Shown in pieces: positions 9,304-16,677 of a DNA stretch of 64,000 nucleotides. The translations under genes and the position numbers were made by a program. The stretch spans positions 1-64,000 of the forward strand of contig CAVQNH010000030.1 of NCBI GenBank assembly GCA_963713815.1. The letters run 5' to 3'. The stretch's first letter is position 1. Each line of letters starts with the position of its first letter. The stretch is from RYN-230 sp963713815 (GTDB lineage: Bacteria > Actinomycetota > Actinomycetes > Streptosporangiales > Streptosporangiaceae). A model generated the notes under the pieces. The model made no database searches. It saw nothing but the letters and a program-made list of their open reading frames with translations, and was not told where the DNA came from.

Positions 9304-9924
9304 ATGGACCGCCATGGGTCGGGTGGCGGGCAGGCCAGTGCCGTCACCGGGGAGACCGCTACGGTCCCTGACTACTGCGCGCTGGTCCTGGCCCTGCCGC
9401 GGCTCCCCCAGCCCGCCCTGGCCGGCTCACTCCCGCCCGCCGTCCTGGCCCGGCTCCTGACCGGGCTCACCCCATCAGCGCTGGGCACCGTCCTGGTCAC
9501 CCTCCCATCCAGGTCTCTGGCCGGGGTATTGTCCAGGCTGCAGCCTGCCGCGGCGTCGCGGATCCTGGGCGAGCTGCCCACCTCCGTGCTCAGCCAGCTG
9601 GCGCCCTCCGCGCTCGCCACGCTGCCGCCCTCGGTCCTGGCCAAGCTCCCGGTCCCGGTGCTGGCCAAGCTGCCCGCTTCGGTGCTCGCCACGCTGCCCC
9701 CCTCCGTCCTGGCCAAGCTCCCGTCCTCGGTCCTGGCCCGGCTGCCCCTCTCGGTCCTGGACAAGCTGCCGTCCCCGGTCCTGGCCAAGCTCCCTTCCTC
9801 GGTGCTGGCCAGGCTCCCTTCCTCGGTGCTGGCCAGGCTCCCTGCCTCGGTGCTGGCCAGCCTGCGGCCTGCCATCCGGGCCGAACTGCCCGCCGCGCTC
9901 CAGGCCCGTCTCCCGCTGGGTTAA
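9304..9924 (+). CDS. Octapeptide-repeat protein, unknown function
   Basis: A 206-residue protein whose last two-thirds is a tandem array of an eight-residue unit, P-x-S-V-L-A-[KRT]-L. About twelve contiguous octads run from near base 9580 to 9915, preceded by degenerate versions. The unit gives one hydrophobic V-L and one L face with a basic or polar position. Several neighbouring 24-base units are almost identical, so expansion looks recent. The plus frame has nearly all G/C third positions, supporting coding on this strand. No signal peptide, cysteine or catalytic motif is visible. The start codon is uncertain, as no strong ribosome site is present. I do not recognise the family. Confidence 0.5.
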   Translation: MDRHGSGGGQASAVTGETATVPDYCALVLALPRLPQPALAGSLPPAVLARLLTGLTPSALGTVLVTLPSRSLAGVLSRLQPAAASRILGELPTSVLSQLAPSALATLPPSVLAKLPVPVLAKLPASVLATLPPSVLAKLPSSVLARLPLSVLDKLPSPVLAKLPSSVLARLPSSVLARLPASVLASLRPAIRAELPAALQARLPLG

Positions 9925-9956
9925 GGCGTGTTTGTATTGGCCGCGGGGGGCCATAA

Positions 9957-10013
9957 GGGGGGGGGGGGGGGGGGGGGGGGGGAAGGGAGGGGGGGGGGCC
10001 AAGGGGGGGGGGC
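9957..10013. repeat. Poly-G tract
   Basis: A run of 26 consecutive G (9957-9982) is followed by shorter G runs broken by A or C up to about 10013. Nothing coding can be read through it. It could be genuine G-quadruplex-forming DNA, or a sequencing/assembly artefact of two-colour chemistry. Confidence 0.8.
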
Positions 10014-10147
10014 GGCAAGCGGCGGGCGCCCGTCGGTGGGGGCGGGGAGAAACACCTTAGCGGCCGCAGCCGGGGGTGCGACAAAAAAGGGCCGCCCGGC
10101 GCTGAACTAGGTGACACGGCACGCCAGACGCCAGGAGGAGACAACCC

Positions 10148-10363
10148 GTGCACCAACTGATCGGCTTGCTGAACCACGATGGTTACGGACTGCCCACCCT
10201 CACGGAAGGCGCCGAGAATGGCGCGGCCTGGCCGGACACCACCCGATGCCGTGCTCAGCGCCTGCCGCGGCGCATCCCGCACGCCTGCTTCGCGTACCGG
10301 CAGACCGAGCCACCGAGCCCCGAGTTGCTGGATCGTGTCCTCAAGGGCCTCATGAGGCTGTGA
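10148..10363 (+). CDS. Small hypothetical protein with strong ribosome-binding site
   Basis: A 71-residue product read from GTG 10148, preceded at ideal spacing by AGGAGG (about 10134-10139), one of the best ribosome sites in the window. It begins MHQLIGLLNHDGYGLPTLTE, is basic in the middle and ends KGLMRL. It has no membrane segment and no known domain. The strong initiation signal is the main reason to accept it as a gene. It stands alone between the poly-G tract and the DUF574 methyltransferase. Confidence 0.5.
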   Translation: MHQLIGLLNHDGYGLPTLTEGAENGAAWPDTTRCRAQRLPRRIPHACFAYRQTEPPSPELLDRVLKGLMRL

Positions 10364-10649
10364 GGATCACGCCCGGCCGGGCCGCACCTGCCGGGGCGCA
10401 CCGCCGGCCGAGACGACCCGGGCCGGATATTCGGGGCGGAAAAGCAGGTCCGCGCCATGGTGACCCAGCGGGCGCCATTCCCGCGGCGGCCATTCCCGGA
10501 TGGGCCCCGGCGGACGTTTCCCGTGGAACCCGGTAGGTTGGGCACTGGAAACGACGCTCAGCCGGGCCGGGGGTCCCGCCGCTGACCAATGCAGGATCCG
10601 CCGCCTGGATGACAGCATCCTCAGCGGCCAACGGGAAAGGCACGCGCCG

Positions 10650-11474
10650 ATGAGCAGCCAGGAGCACGACAACCCGGCCGCGGACGCCGTGGCGGGCGAC
10701 TCGCTGTCCTTCGACACGTCGGTCGCTCATCCGGCCCGGATCTACAACTACTGGCTGGGCGGGAAGGACAACTACGAGGCCGACCGCGAAGCCGCTGAGC
10801 AGGCCATCGCGGTCACCCCGGACATCCTGCCCGGGGTCCGCGCCAACCGGGCCTTCCTGCGCCGCGCGGTCGAGTTCGTGGCCGGGCAGGGCATCCGGCA
10901 GTTCCTCGACGTCGGTACCGGGCTGCCGACCGCCGACAACACCCACGAAGTCGCTCAGGACATCGCGGCTGAGTCGCGCGTCGTCTACGTGGACAACGAC
11001 CCCATCGTGCTGGCCCACGCCCGCGCCCTGCTGACCAGCACCGCGGAGGGCGAGACCGCCTACGTGGATGCCGACGCACGGGACACCGCCAAGATCATTG
11101 AGCAGGCGGCCCGGGTGCTGGACTTCACCCAGCCGGTGGCGGTCATGGCCCTGATGGTGCTGCAGTACATTCCCGACTCCGATAAGCCGCAGCAGATCGT
11201 CTCCGAGCTCATGGACGCGGTGGCGTCCGGGAGCTACCTGGTGCTCTCGGACACCACGACCGACATCGGCGACGGGGCCAGCCGCGTCGCCTCGAAGATC
11301 AATCCGCGGATGGGCCCCACCCGGCTGACTCCCCGGCCGCGGGCCCAGATCGCCGCGTACTTCGAGGGTCTCGACCTGGTAGAGCCGGGGCTCGTGGCGA
11401 TGCCGGAATGGCGGGGCGAGGCCAACCCGCACGTGGTCGTCAACGCGTTCGCCGGCGTCGGCCGCAAGCCGTAG
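10650..11474 (+). CDS. DUF574 / SAV2177-type SAM-dependent methyltransferase
   Basis: A 274-residue protein of the actinobacterial S-adenosyl methyltransferase family PF04672 (DUF574). The diagnostic N-terminus HPARIYNYWLGGKDNYEAD is present, followed by FLDVGTGLPTADNTH (SAM-binding loop), VYVDNDPIVLAHA (strand-2 acidic residue) and a C-terminal half ending in VVNAFAGVG. Such genes are numerous in Streptomyces-like genomes and their targets are largely unknown. The ATG at 10650 is preferred because the family begins shortly before the HPARIYNY motif and a GAAAGG ribosome site sits upstream. Confidence 0.9.
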   Translation: MSSQEHDNPAADAVAGDSLSFDTSVAHPARIYNYWLGGKDNYEADREAAEQAIAVTPDILPGVRANRAFLRRAVEFVAGQGIRQFLDVGTGLPTADNTHEVAQDIAAESRVVYVDNDPIVLAHARALLTSTAEGETAYVDADARDTAKIIEQAARVLDFTQPVAVMALMVLQYIPDSDKPQQIVSELMDAVASGSYLVLSDTTTDIGDGASRVASKINPRMGPTRLTPRPRAQIAAYFEGLDLVEPGLVAMPEWRGEANPHVVVNAFAGVGRKP

Positions 11475-11512
11475 CGCGCGGCCCAGGCAACAGGCCGCAA
11501 GCCGTAGCGCGC

Positions 11513-12964
11513 TCAGACTCCCATCTCGGCGGGGATGCGGCCCGACTTCACCGCCTGGGCCAGGGCGTCGTAGTCCCGCTCGTTCTGGTCCGCGTAGACC
11601 GTGGAGAAATCGGCGACCGCCCGGTCGAACACCTCACCCGGGCCCAGGTAGGCGCCGATCGCGATCCGGTCACCCCAGCGGGCGTGCGCGCGGGCCAGCG
11701 TGGCCCCGCACATCCGGGCGTACAGCGTCATCCCCGGCACCCGCATGGTCTCCACCTCGGCAGAGCCCTTCCAGTCGTGGAACTGCCGGATGTAGTAGTC
11801 CCGGGCCTGGCCGTCGAGGTCGGTGACGCGGAGCCAGCCGAGGAAGATGTCGCTCGCCGCCTGCATCAGGCGCTGGCCGACGACCACCCGCTCGCCGTGG
11901 TGACGCAGCCGGCTCCGGCCGGCGAACGCCTCCAGCACTGAGGGTTGGGCCTCTTTGGCCTGCAGGAACAGTGGATCGGCGGGATCCCGGCCCAGCATGA
12001 GGAAGATCCAGCACCGCGTGCCGACGCTGCCCACGCCGACCACTTTGCGGGCCATGTGCACGTAGCGGAACTCCTCGATCGGGTGGTGGTCGTGGGCCAG
12101 GGTCCGCCGGTAGCGGGCGATCAGCTCCCGGATCGACTCCTCCGCCCGCTCGCGGGCTTCGGCGGACAGCAGCAGGTCCTCGATCGGCGTGATGACCGGG
12201 GGGTCGCGGACGATCCGCAGCTCTCCCTCGACCTTCCCGGCCCGCCGGGCCAGCACCCGCACGCTGTCGCGGGTCCGGGCCTTGGCCATGTCCCGCCGGG
12301 CCTCCTTGGCCTCTTTCTTCCCCAGCCGGCCGCGGCGGACCGCCTGGCGGATGCCCTCGTGGATGGCTTCCTCGTCCAGGTGCGCGTACCACGCGTCAAG
12401 GGTCCGCATCCGGGACGCCTCGCGCAGCTGCTCCCGGTACTCGCGGACCCCGGCCAGCACGATGCCGCGCCGGTCGGCCGGGGAGAACCCCAGGTCCCGC
12501 CCGGCGACCTCGAAGCTGGCCGCCATCCGTTTCACGTCCCACTCCCAGGGACCAGGCAGCGTCTCGTCGAAGTCGTTGATGTCGAAGATCAGCTGCCGTT
12601 CCGGGGAGGCGAACACGCCGAAGTTCGACAGGTGCGCGTCCCCGCAGAGCTGCACCGTGATCCCGCTACGGGGCGTGGCGGCCAGGTCGGACGCCATGAT
12701 CAGCGCGCCGCCCCGGTAGAACGTGCCCGGCGAGACCAGCATCCGGCCGTACCGGATCGGCACCAGCTCCGGCACCCGGGTGGCCGCCTGCTCCTGCAGC
12801 AGCGTGACCGGGTCCGGGCGGCCCGGCGCGGGTTCCCAGCGGGCGTGACCCGACCGGGGTGACTCGCGCCGTGCCGCCCGTCCCCGGGCGATCCGGTCCT
12901 CCAGGCTCAGGTCGGCTAGCCGCCACCCCGGCGCCGTCCGCCCCCGCCGTGCTCGCACCGCCAC
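11513..12964 (-). CDS. DUF2252 family protein
   Basis: A 483-residue soluble protein with the DUF2252 (PF10009) hallmarks: FYRGGALIMASDLA, LCGDAHLSNFGVF and FDINDFDETLPGP. The GDxHxxN and D-x-ND arrangement resembles the catalytic loop and metal-binding Asp of kinase-fold (APH-like) proteins, so a phosphotransferase-like activity has been suggested for the family, but the substrate is unknown. The length is typical. It is a monocistronic minus-strand gene convergent with the methyltransferase at 10650. Confidence 0.85.
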   Translation of the reverse strand: MAVRARRGRTAPGWRLADLSLEDRIARGRAARRESPRSGHARWEPAPGRPDPVTLLQEQAATRVPELVPIRYGRMLVSPGTFYRGGALIMASDLAATPRSGITVQLCGDAHLSNFGVFASPERQLIFDINDFDETLPGPWEWDVKRMAASFEVAGRDLGFSPADRRGIVLAGVREYREQLREASRMRTLDAWYAHLDEEAIHEGIRQAVRRGRLGKKEAKEARRDMAKARTRDSVRVLARRAGKVEGELRIVRDPPVITPIEDLLLSAEARERAEESIRELIARYRRTLAHDHHPIEEFRYVHMARKVVGVGSVGTRCWIFLMLGRDPADPLFLQAKEAQPSVLEAFAGRSRLRHHGERVVVGQRLMQAASDIFLGWLRVTDLDGQARDYYIRQFHDWKGSAEVETMRVPGMTLYARMCGATLARAHARWGDRIAIGAYLGPGEVFDRAVADFSTVYADQNERDYDALAQAVKSGRIPAEMGV

Positions 12965-13141
12965 GCTGCCCGCGCTCCCTGGGTGGTCCCGACAGCAGCA
13001 GCGTTCCCGGGCCAGGGCGCGCTAACCGCAACCACGGACCGTTTGAGAAAAGGATGGTGGTGGTTTGCCCGGCTTTGCGGGGACGGACGGCGACGCTGAG
13101 TAGCCAGCACCGGTCAGCCGGCCCGGGTCAGGTCGCCGGCA

Positions 13142-13615
13142 TCAGCCCGCACCCCGGACCCGGAAGAACATCGTGGGATGCCACCACGCGTTCGCCGTAT
13201 GCCAGCCGATCAGGGTCCCGGAATCCAGGGCACCGAACGTGTGGCCAGGCCGGACGAAGAACTCCACATGCCCGGTGCCGTAGAAGGCCAGGTCACCGCG
13301 GCGGGCCTGACGCTGGGTCTCCCGGACCAGGCGGCCCGAGTCGAGCATGGCGGTGGTGGACCGGCCGAAGCGGATGCCCTCCCGGGCGTACGCGGCCATC
13401 ACCACCCCAGAGCAGTCGTAGCAGCCGGGCCCGGCGCCGGCCCAGCAGTACGCGTGGCCTGCCGTGTGGTGGTAGGCCCATAGGTAAGCCGCCAGCCGCG
13501 GGGCTCTGGACCCGGCGGAGGCGGCTTGGGGGGCAGTGGCGAGGGGGATCGCCGCCAGGGATGCCGTCGCCATGAACGTGATCAGAAGACGACGGAGTAC
13601 GCGATACGTGCCCAC
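13142..13615 (-). CDS. Secreted NlpC/P60 cell-wall peptidase
   Basis: A 157-residue protein starting GTG (13615) with a signal peptide (basic RVLRRLL, hydrophobic core, cleavage near AASA, residue 34). The mature domain is a minimal NlpC/P60 papain-like fold: catalytic Cys in CYDCSGVVMAAY, His in GTGHVEFF, and a third polar residue further on. Such enzymes cleave the D-Glu-diaminopimelate bond or related stem-peptide bonds of peptidoglycan. No SH3 or LysM targeting domain is present. A long structured leader precedes it (13634-13714). Confidence 0.85.
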   Translation of the reverse strand: MGTYRVLRRLLITFMATASLAAIPLATAPQAASAGSRAPRLAAYLWAYHHTAGHAYCWAGAGPGCYDCSGVVMAAYAREGIRFGRSTTAMLDSGRLVRETQRQARRGDLAFYGTGHVEFFVRPGHTFGALDSGTLIGWHTANAWWHPTMFFRVRGAG

Positions 13616-13633
13616 AAGGGGCTCCCAGATCGC

Positions 13634-13714
13634 AGGGTGCTTTCCGCTGCGCTGGCCACGGGTTCACGGTGACGAGCGACACTCAGCCGGAAAGCCCGAC
13701 AAGCACAGCACCCT
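13634..13714 (-). promoter_or_regulatory. Structured leader upstream of the NlpC/P60 gene
   Basis: Read on the minus strand, AGGGTGCT (13714-13707) pairs with AGCACCCT (13641-13634), and CTTTCCG (13694-13688) pairs with CGGAAAG (13646-13640). The 81-base structure ends about 18 bases before the GTG. NlpC/P60 genes in actinomycetes are often behind cyclic-di-AMP riboswitches, but I could not match the conserved core, so it is called only a structured leader. Confidence 0.35.
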
Positions 13715-13762
13715 AACCGACGTAGGACCCTTGGCATGGTATTTGGGCATCATTAACCCCCG

Positions 13763-13800
13763 CATGCCCCGCAGCCCGGCCCACCGGACTGCAGGGCATG
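13763..13800 (-). terminator. Hairpin terminator after the G1 peptidase gene
   Basis: CATGCCCCGCAG (13763-13774) pairs with CTGCAGGGCATG (13789-13800), with one mismatch in twelve and a 14-base loop. It lies 18 bases beyond the peptidase stop codon and is followed on the minus strand by GGGGGTTAATG. Confidence 0.55.
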
Positions 13801-13817
13801 TGCGGTCTGACCTGGGA

Positions 13818-14693
13818 CTATGAGCTGCGCTCCCAGGTAACGGCGAATCCGTTGCCGCTGCCATTTAGGGCCCCGGGGAGGGCCTTGGTGGCGCCGGAGG
13901 AGTTGATCATCGTGATCTCATCGTCGGAGAAGGACGAGATGACCCCGGACGTGGAGCCGGCCTTCACCGTGGCCCCCGATTCGGTCCAGCTGTGGAAGTT
14001 GGACAGGGGGTACACGCCGCTGCTGCCGCTGGGCGCCTCGGCGATCCACTCGGCGCTGGAATTGGCGCACCCTGAGCAGGACTGGGTGGTGGAAAAACTA
14101 TCCGCGGAGCGACTTGAATCGGTCACCTTCAGCGTGTAGCTGGTGCCGCTGCGGACCACGGAGGACGTGATGCTGTCGCCCGCATGGAGCGTCGAGCCGA
14201 CGACCTGAATGGAGTTGGTTGGATACATTTCCCACCACGTGTAGTAGTACGCGGTCCCGCGGTAGCACTCGGCCAGGGTCCCGTCCTGCTCCACCGAACT
14301 GCTGCTGTAGCCATCGATGCCGACCCAGAAGGCCGCGAGGGAGGTCGCCGAGGTACAGCTGACCGAGGGCTCAGTCCAGCTGCCGGTGACGGTGGAGAAG
14401 CCGCTGCCGGTGTCGGCATACCCGGACCAGTTCGTGCTCTGGACCTGGGTCAATCCCTTGACCCGGAGCGACGGCCCGGCGACCCGGTGATCGGCGGCGT
14501 GCTGCCCGATGGACAGGTGCCTGAGGGTCTGCCGGGCCACCGTGGCGGCGCGGGCGCTGGGGGTCGCGGCGGCCGTGCTCACATGGGCGGCGGTGCTCGC
14601 GCCCGCGGCGGGGCCGAAGGCCACCAGCAGGCCGAACGCTGGCACTCCTACCATTAAGAAGCGGGCCAGCAGGCCAGGACGAGGATGGCGCAT
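13818..14693 (-). CDS. Secreted G1-family (eqolisin-type) glutamic peptidase
   Basis: A 291-residue protein from ATG 14693, chosen because it gives a classical signal peptide (RHPRPGLLARFLMVGVPAF) and has an AGAGG site upstream. A propeptide of about 60 residues is followed by the G1 domain: STNWSGYADTG, SFWTEP-like GSWTEPSVSC, AAFWVGIDGY, and EQDGT holding the likely catalytic Gln. The likely catalytic Glu is in AEWIAEAP. G1 peptidases are extracellular, pepstatin-insensitive and usually most active at acid pH. Disulphide candidates are CTSA/AECY and CSGC. Confidence 0.85.
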   Translation of the reverse strand: MRHPRPGLLARFLMVGVPAFGLLVAFGPAAGASTAAHVSTAAATPSARAATVARQTLRHLSIGQHAADHRVAGPSLRVKGLTQVQSTNWSGYADTGSGFSTVTGSWTEPSVSCTSATSLAAFWVGIDGYSSSSVEQDGTLAECYRGTAYYYTWWEMYPTNSIQVVGSTLHAGDSITSSVVRSGTSYTLKVTDSSRSADSFSTTQSCSGCANSSAEWIAEAPSGSSGVYPLSNFHSWTESGATVKAGSTSGVISSFSDDEITMINSSGATKALPGALNGSGNGFAVTWERSS

Positions 14694-14826
14694 GGTGGGG
14701 TCACCTCTCGCTTGGGGCGGCCATTGGCAGCCGCTCCTTAACCCGATCTTAAATTTTCCGAATTCGGCATTCAATAACGTGAGGAGAAGTTAGCAGGATG
14801 TGGCCGGCCGTATTGGCGTCAATGGC

Positions 14827-15483
14827 TCAGTCGCCCCGGGAGAAGATCCGCAGGAAGAACAGGAACACGTTCAGCGCGTCCAGGAAGATCGACGCGGCCA
14901 GCAGCGGGGCGGAGACCACGTCCGAGGAGCGCCGCAGCCGCTGGAAGTCGACCATGGTCAGCCCGGCGAAGACCACCAGCCCGATCACCGAGTAGATCAG
15001 CTCGCCGTGCGGGATCCGCACGAAGATCAGCACGATGCCGAACACGATGAGGGCGACGAGCGCCCAGAAGCTCACCCGCGCCAGTCCGGACAAGTCCCGC
15101 CGGGTCGCATAGCCGGCCGCCCCGAACCCGGCGATGAACAAGGCGGTCGCCCCGCCCGCCTGCCAGAGCACCTGGGGGTTCGTGCTCGCGTAGTAGACCA
15201 GCGTCGGGGCCAGGGCCAGCCCCAGGCACAGGCCCACGGCCAGCAGCAGGCCCACGGTCAGCCCACTGGACCGCCGGACGGTGAAGTTCATGCTGATCAG
15301 GCAGGCGAAGGCGACGATGAACCAGAGGATGGCCCAGCCGCCGGACAGGGTCCGGCCGAGGTAGGCGCCCAGCGCGAAGAAGCCGGCGGTGACCGCGACG
15401 TACCCCATGGTCTGGCCGAACAGGGCGTGGCCGCGGTCCCGGTCGATGACCCCGGGGGCGCGGTAACTCAGCGAGTCGCTCAT
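14827..15483 (-). CDS. Bax inhibitor-1 family membrane protein
   Basis: A 218-residue, seven-helix membrane protein of the Bax inhibitor-1/YccA (UPF0005) family: GYVAVTAGFFALGAYLG, a run of hydrophobic helices, and the conserved C-terminal DALNVFLFFLRIF. Homologues behave as pH-sensitive calcium leak channels or as modulators of FtsH proteolysis. Start ATG 15483 is chosen because it has a GAAGG site and family-like N-terminus; reading upstream gives only arginine- and proline-rich sequence. Confidence 0.85.
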   Translation of the reverse strand: MSDSLSYRAPGVIDRDRGHALFGQTMGYVAVTAGFFALGAYLGRTLSGGWAILWFIVAFACLISMNFTVRRSSGLTVGLLLAVGLCLGLALAPTLVYYASTNPQVLWQAGGATALFIAGFGAAGYATRRDLSGLARVSFWALVALIVFGIVLIFVRIPHGELIYSVIGLVVFAGLTMVDFQRLRRSSDVVSAPLLAASIFLDALNVFLFFLRIFSRGD

Positions 15484-15724
15484 GGCTTCAACCTTCTCAG
15501 CGGGGGCGGCGGTTGTCTTCCCCAGGATGGGCAGAGTAACGGCCCGGCGGCCAGGGCCGCGAGCCCTGGGGTGGCGGCCCGGAGGCCCGGCGCCAGCGCC
15601 GCCGCCCGGGGCGGAGGTGGCCCGGTAGGCCCCCTCCCTTCCGTTGCTGGCCCGGCGGCGGCATGCTGGAGGCGATGCCGCCAGCGGAGTCAGGGCGGCG
15701 GCGCGGACGCGGCAAGGGACAATC

Positions 15725-16670
15725 TTGAAGCACACGGTGCGAACGGCCGACGACAGACGACTTTCCACCCAGTCCAGCGGCGATCCCGATGGCAGACCCG
15801 TATTCATCCTGCACGGGACGCCGGGAAGCCGTTTAGGCCCGCATCCCCGCTCCGCCGTCCTGCACCGGCTGGGTGTCCGGCTCATCTCCTTTGACCGGCC
15901 GGGTTACGGGGGGTCCGACCGGCTGGCTCGGACGGCGGGTCGCGGACGCGGCCGCGGACGTGCTGGCCATCGCGGATGCCTACGGCCTGGAACGGTTTTC
16001 AGTGGTTGGCCGCTCGGGAGGCGGCCCCCATGCGCTCGCGTGCGCAGCCCTGCTGCCCGAGCGGGTCACCAAGGCCGCCGTCCTGGTCGGACTGGCCCCC
16101 CACGGAGCTGACGGGCTCGACTGGTTCGACGGGATGGCCCAGTCCAACGTCATGGAGTTCACTGCGGCGGCCAACGGCTACGAGGACATCGTCGCGCACA
16201 CCAAGGTGGTCGCCGACGCGGTCCGGGCCAACCCGGCCAGCCTGATCACCAGGCTGCAGGCCGAACTGCCTGATCCCGACCGGCGGGTGGTGGCGGACCG
16301 GGGCATCCAGTCGATGCTCATCGAGACCTACGCGGAGGCGCTGCGGACCTCGGACTACGGCTGGATCGACGATGCGCTCGCGTTCTGCTCACCGTGGGGG
16401 TTCGATCCAGCCTCCGTCATGGTGCCCGTCCTGCTGTGGCACGGAGACAGCGACGTCTTCTCCCCGGCCAGCCACGCCCGGTGGCTGGCCGACCGGATCC
16501 CCGGCGCCGCGGTAGTCGTGCAGGCCGGAGCGGCCCACTTCGGCGCGCTCGACGTGCTTCCGGACATCCTCCGGTGGCTCTCCGCGGGCCGGCCGGATGA
16601 CCGCAGGGTCATCACGCGTCCTACAGACCGCGGATTAGTGGAACATGCGCGGTTCGACGGCGGCCGGTAG
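15725..16670 (+). CDS. Alpha/beta hydrolase (frameshift near 15920)
   Basis: TTG 15725 follows an AAGGG site and opens VRTADDRRLSTQSSGDPDG, then the oxyanion-hole motif FILHGTPGSR and FDRPGYGGSDRL. After 15920 the frame changes and continues VADAAADVLAIADAYGLE. The nucleophile elbow is GRSGGGPHA (Ser), the acid lies near WHGDSDVFSP, and the catalytic His is in AAHFGAL. Joined, it is about 315 residues, typical of this superfamily. The substrate is unknown. It is divergent from the Bax-inhibitor-like gene. Confidence 0.75.
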
Positions 16671-16677
16671 CGAGCGT

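Noticed and set aside
9372..9875. Antisense repeat frame (SLASTEEG octads)
   Set aside because: Any repeat without stops is open on both strands; codon third positions favour the plus-strand reading.
13634..13714. Calling the NlpC leader a cyclic-di-AMP riboswitch
   Set aside because: I could not match the conserved core bases of that class; only the stems are supported.
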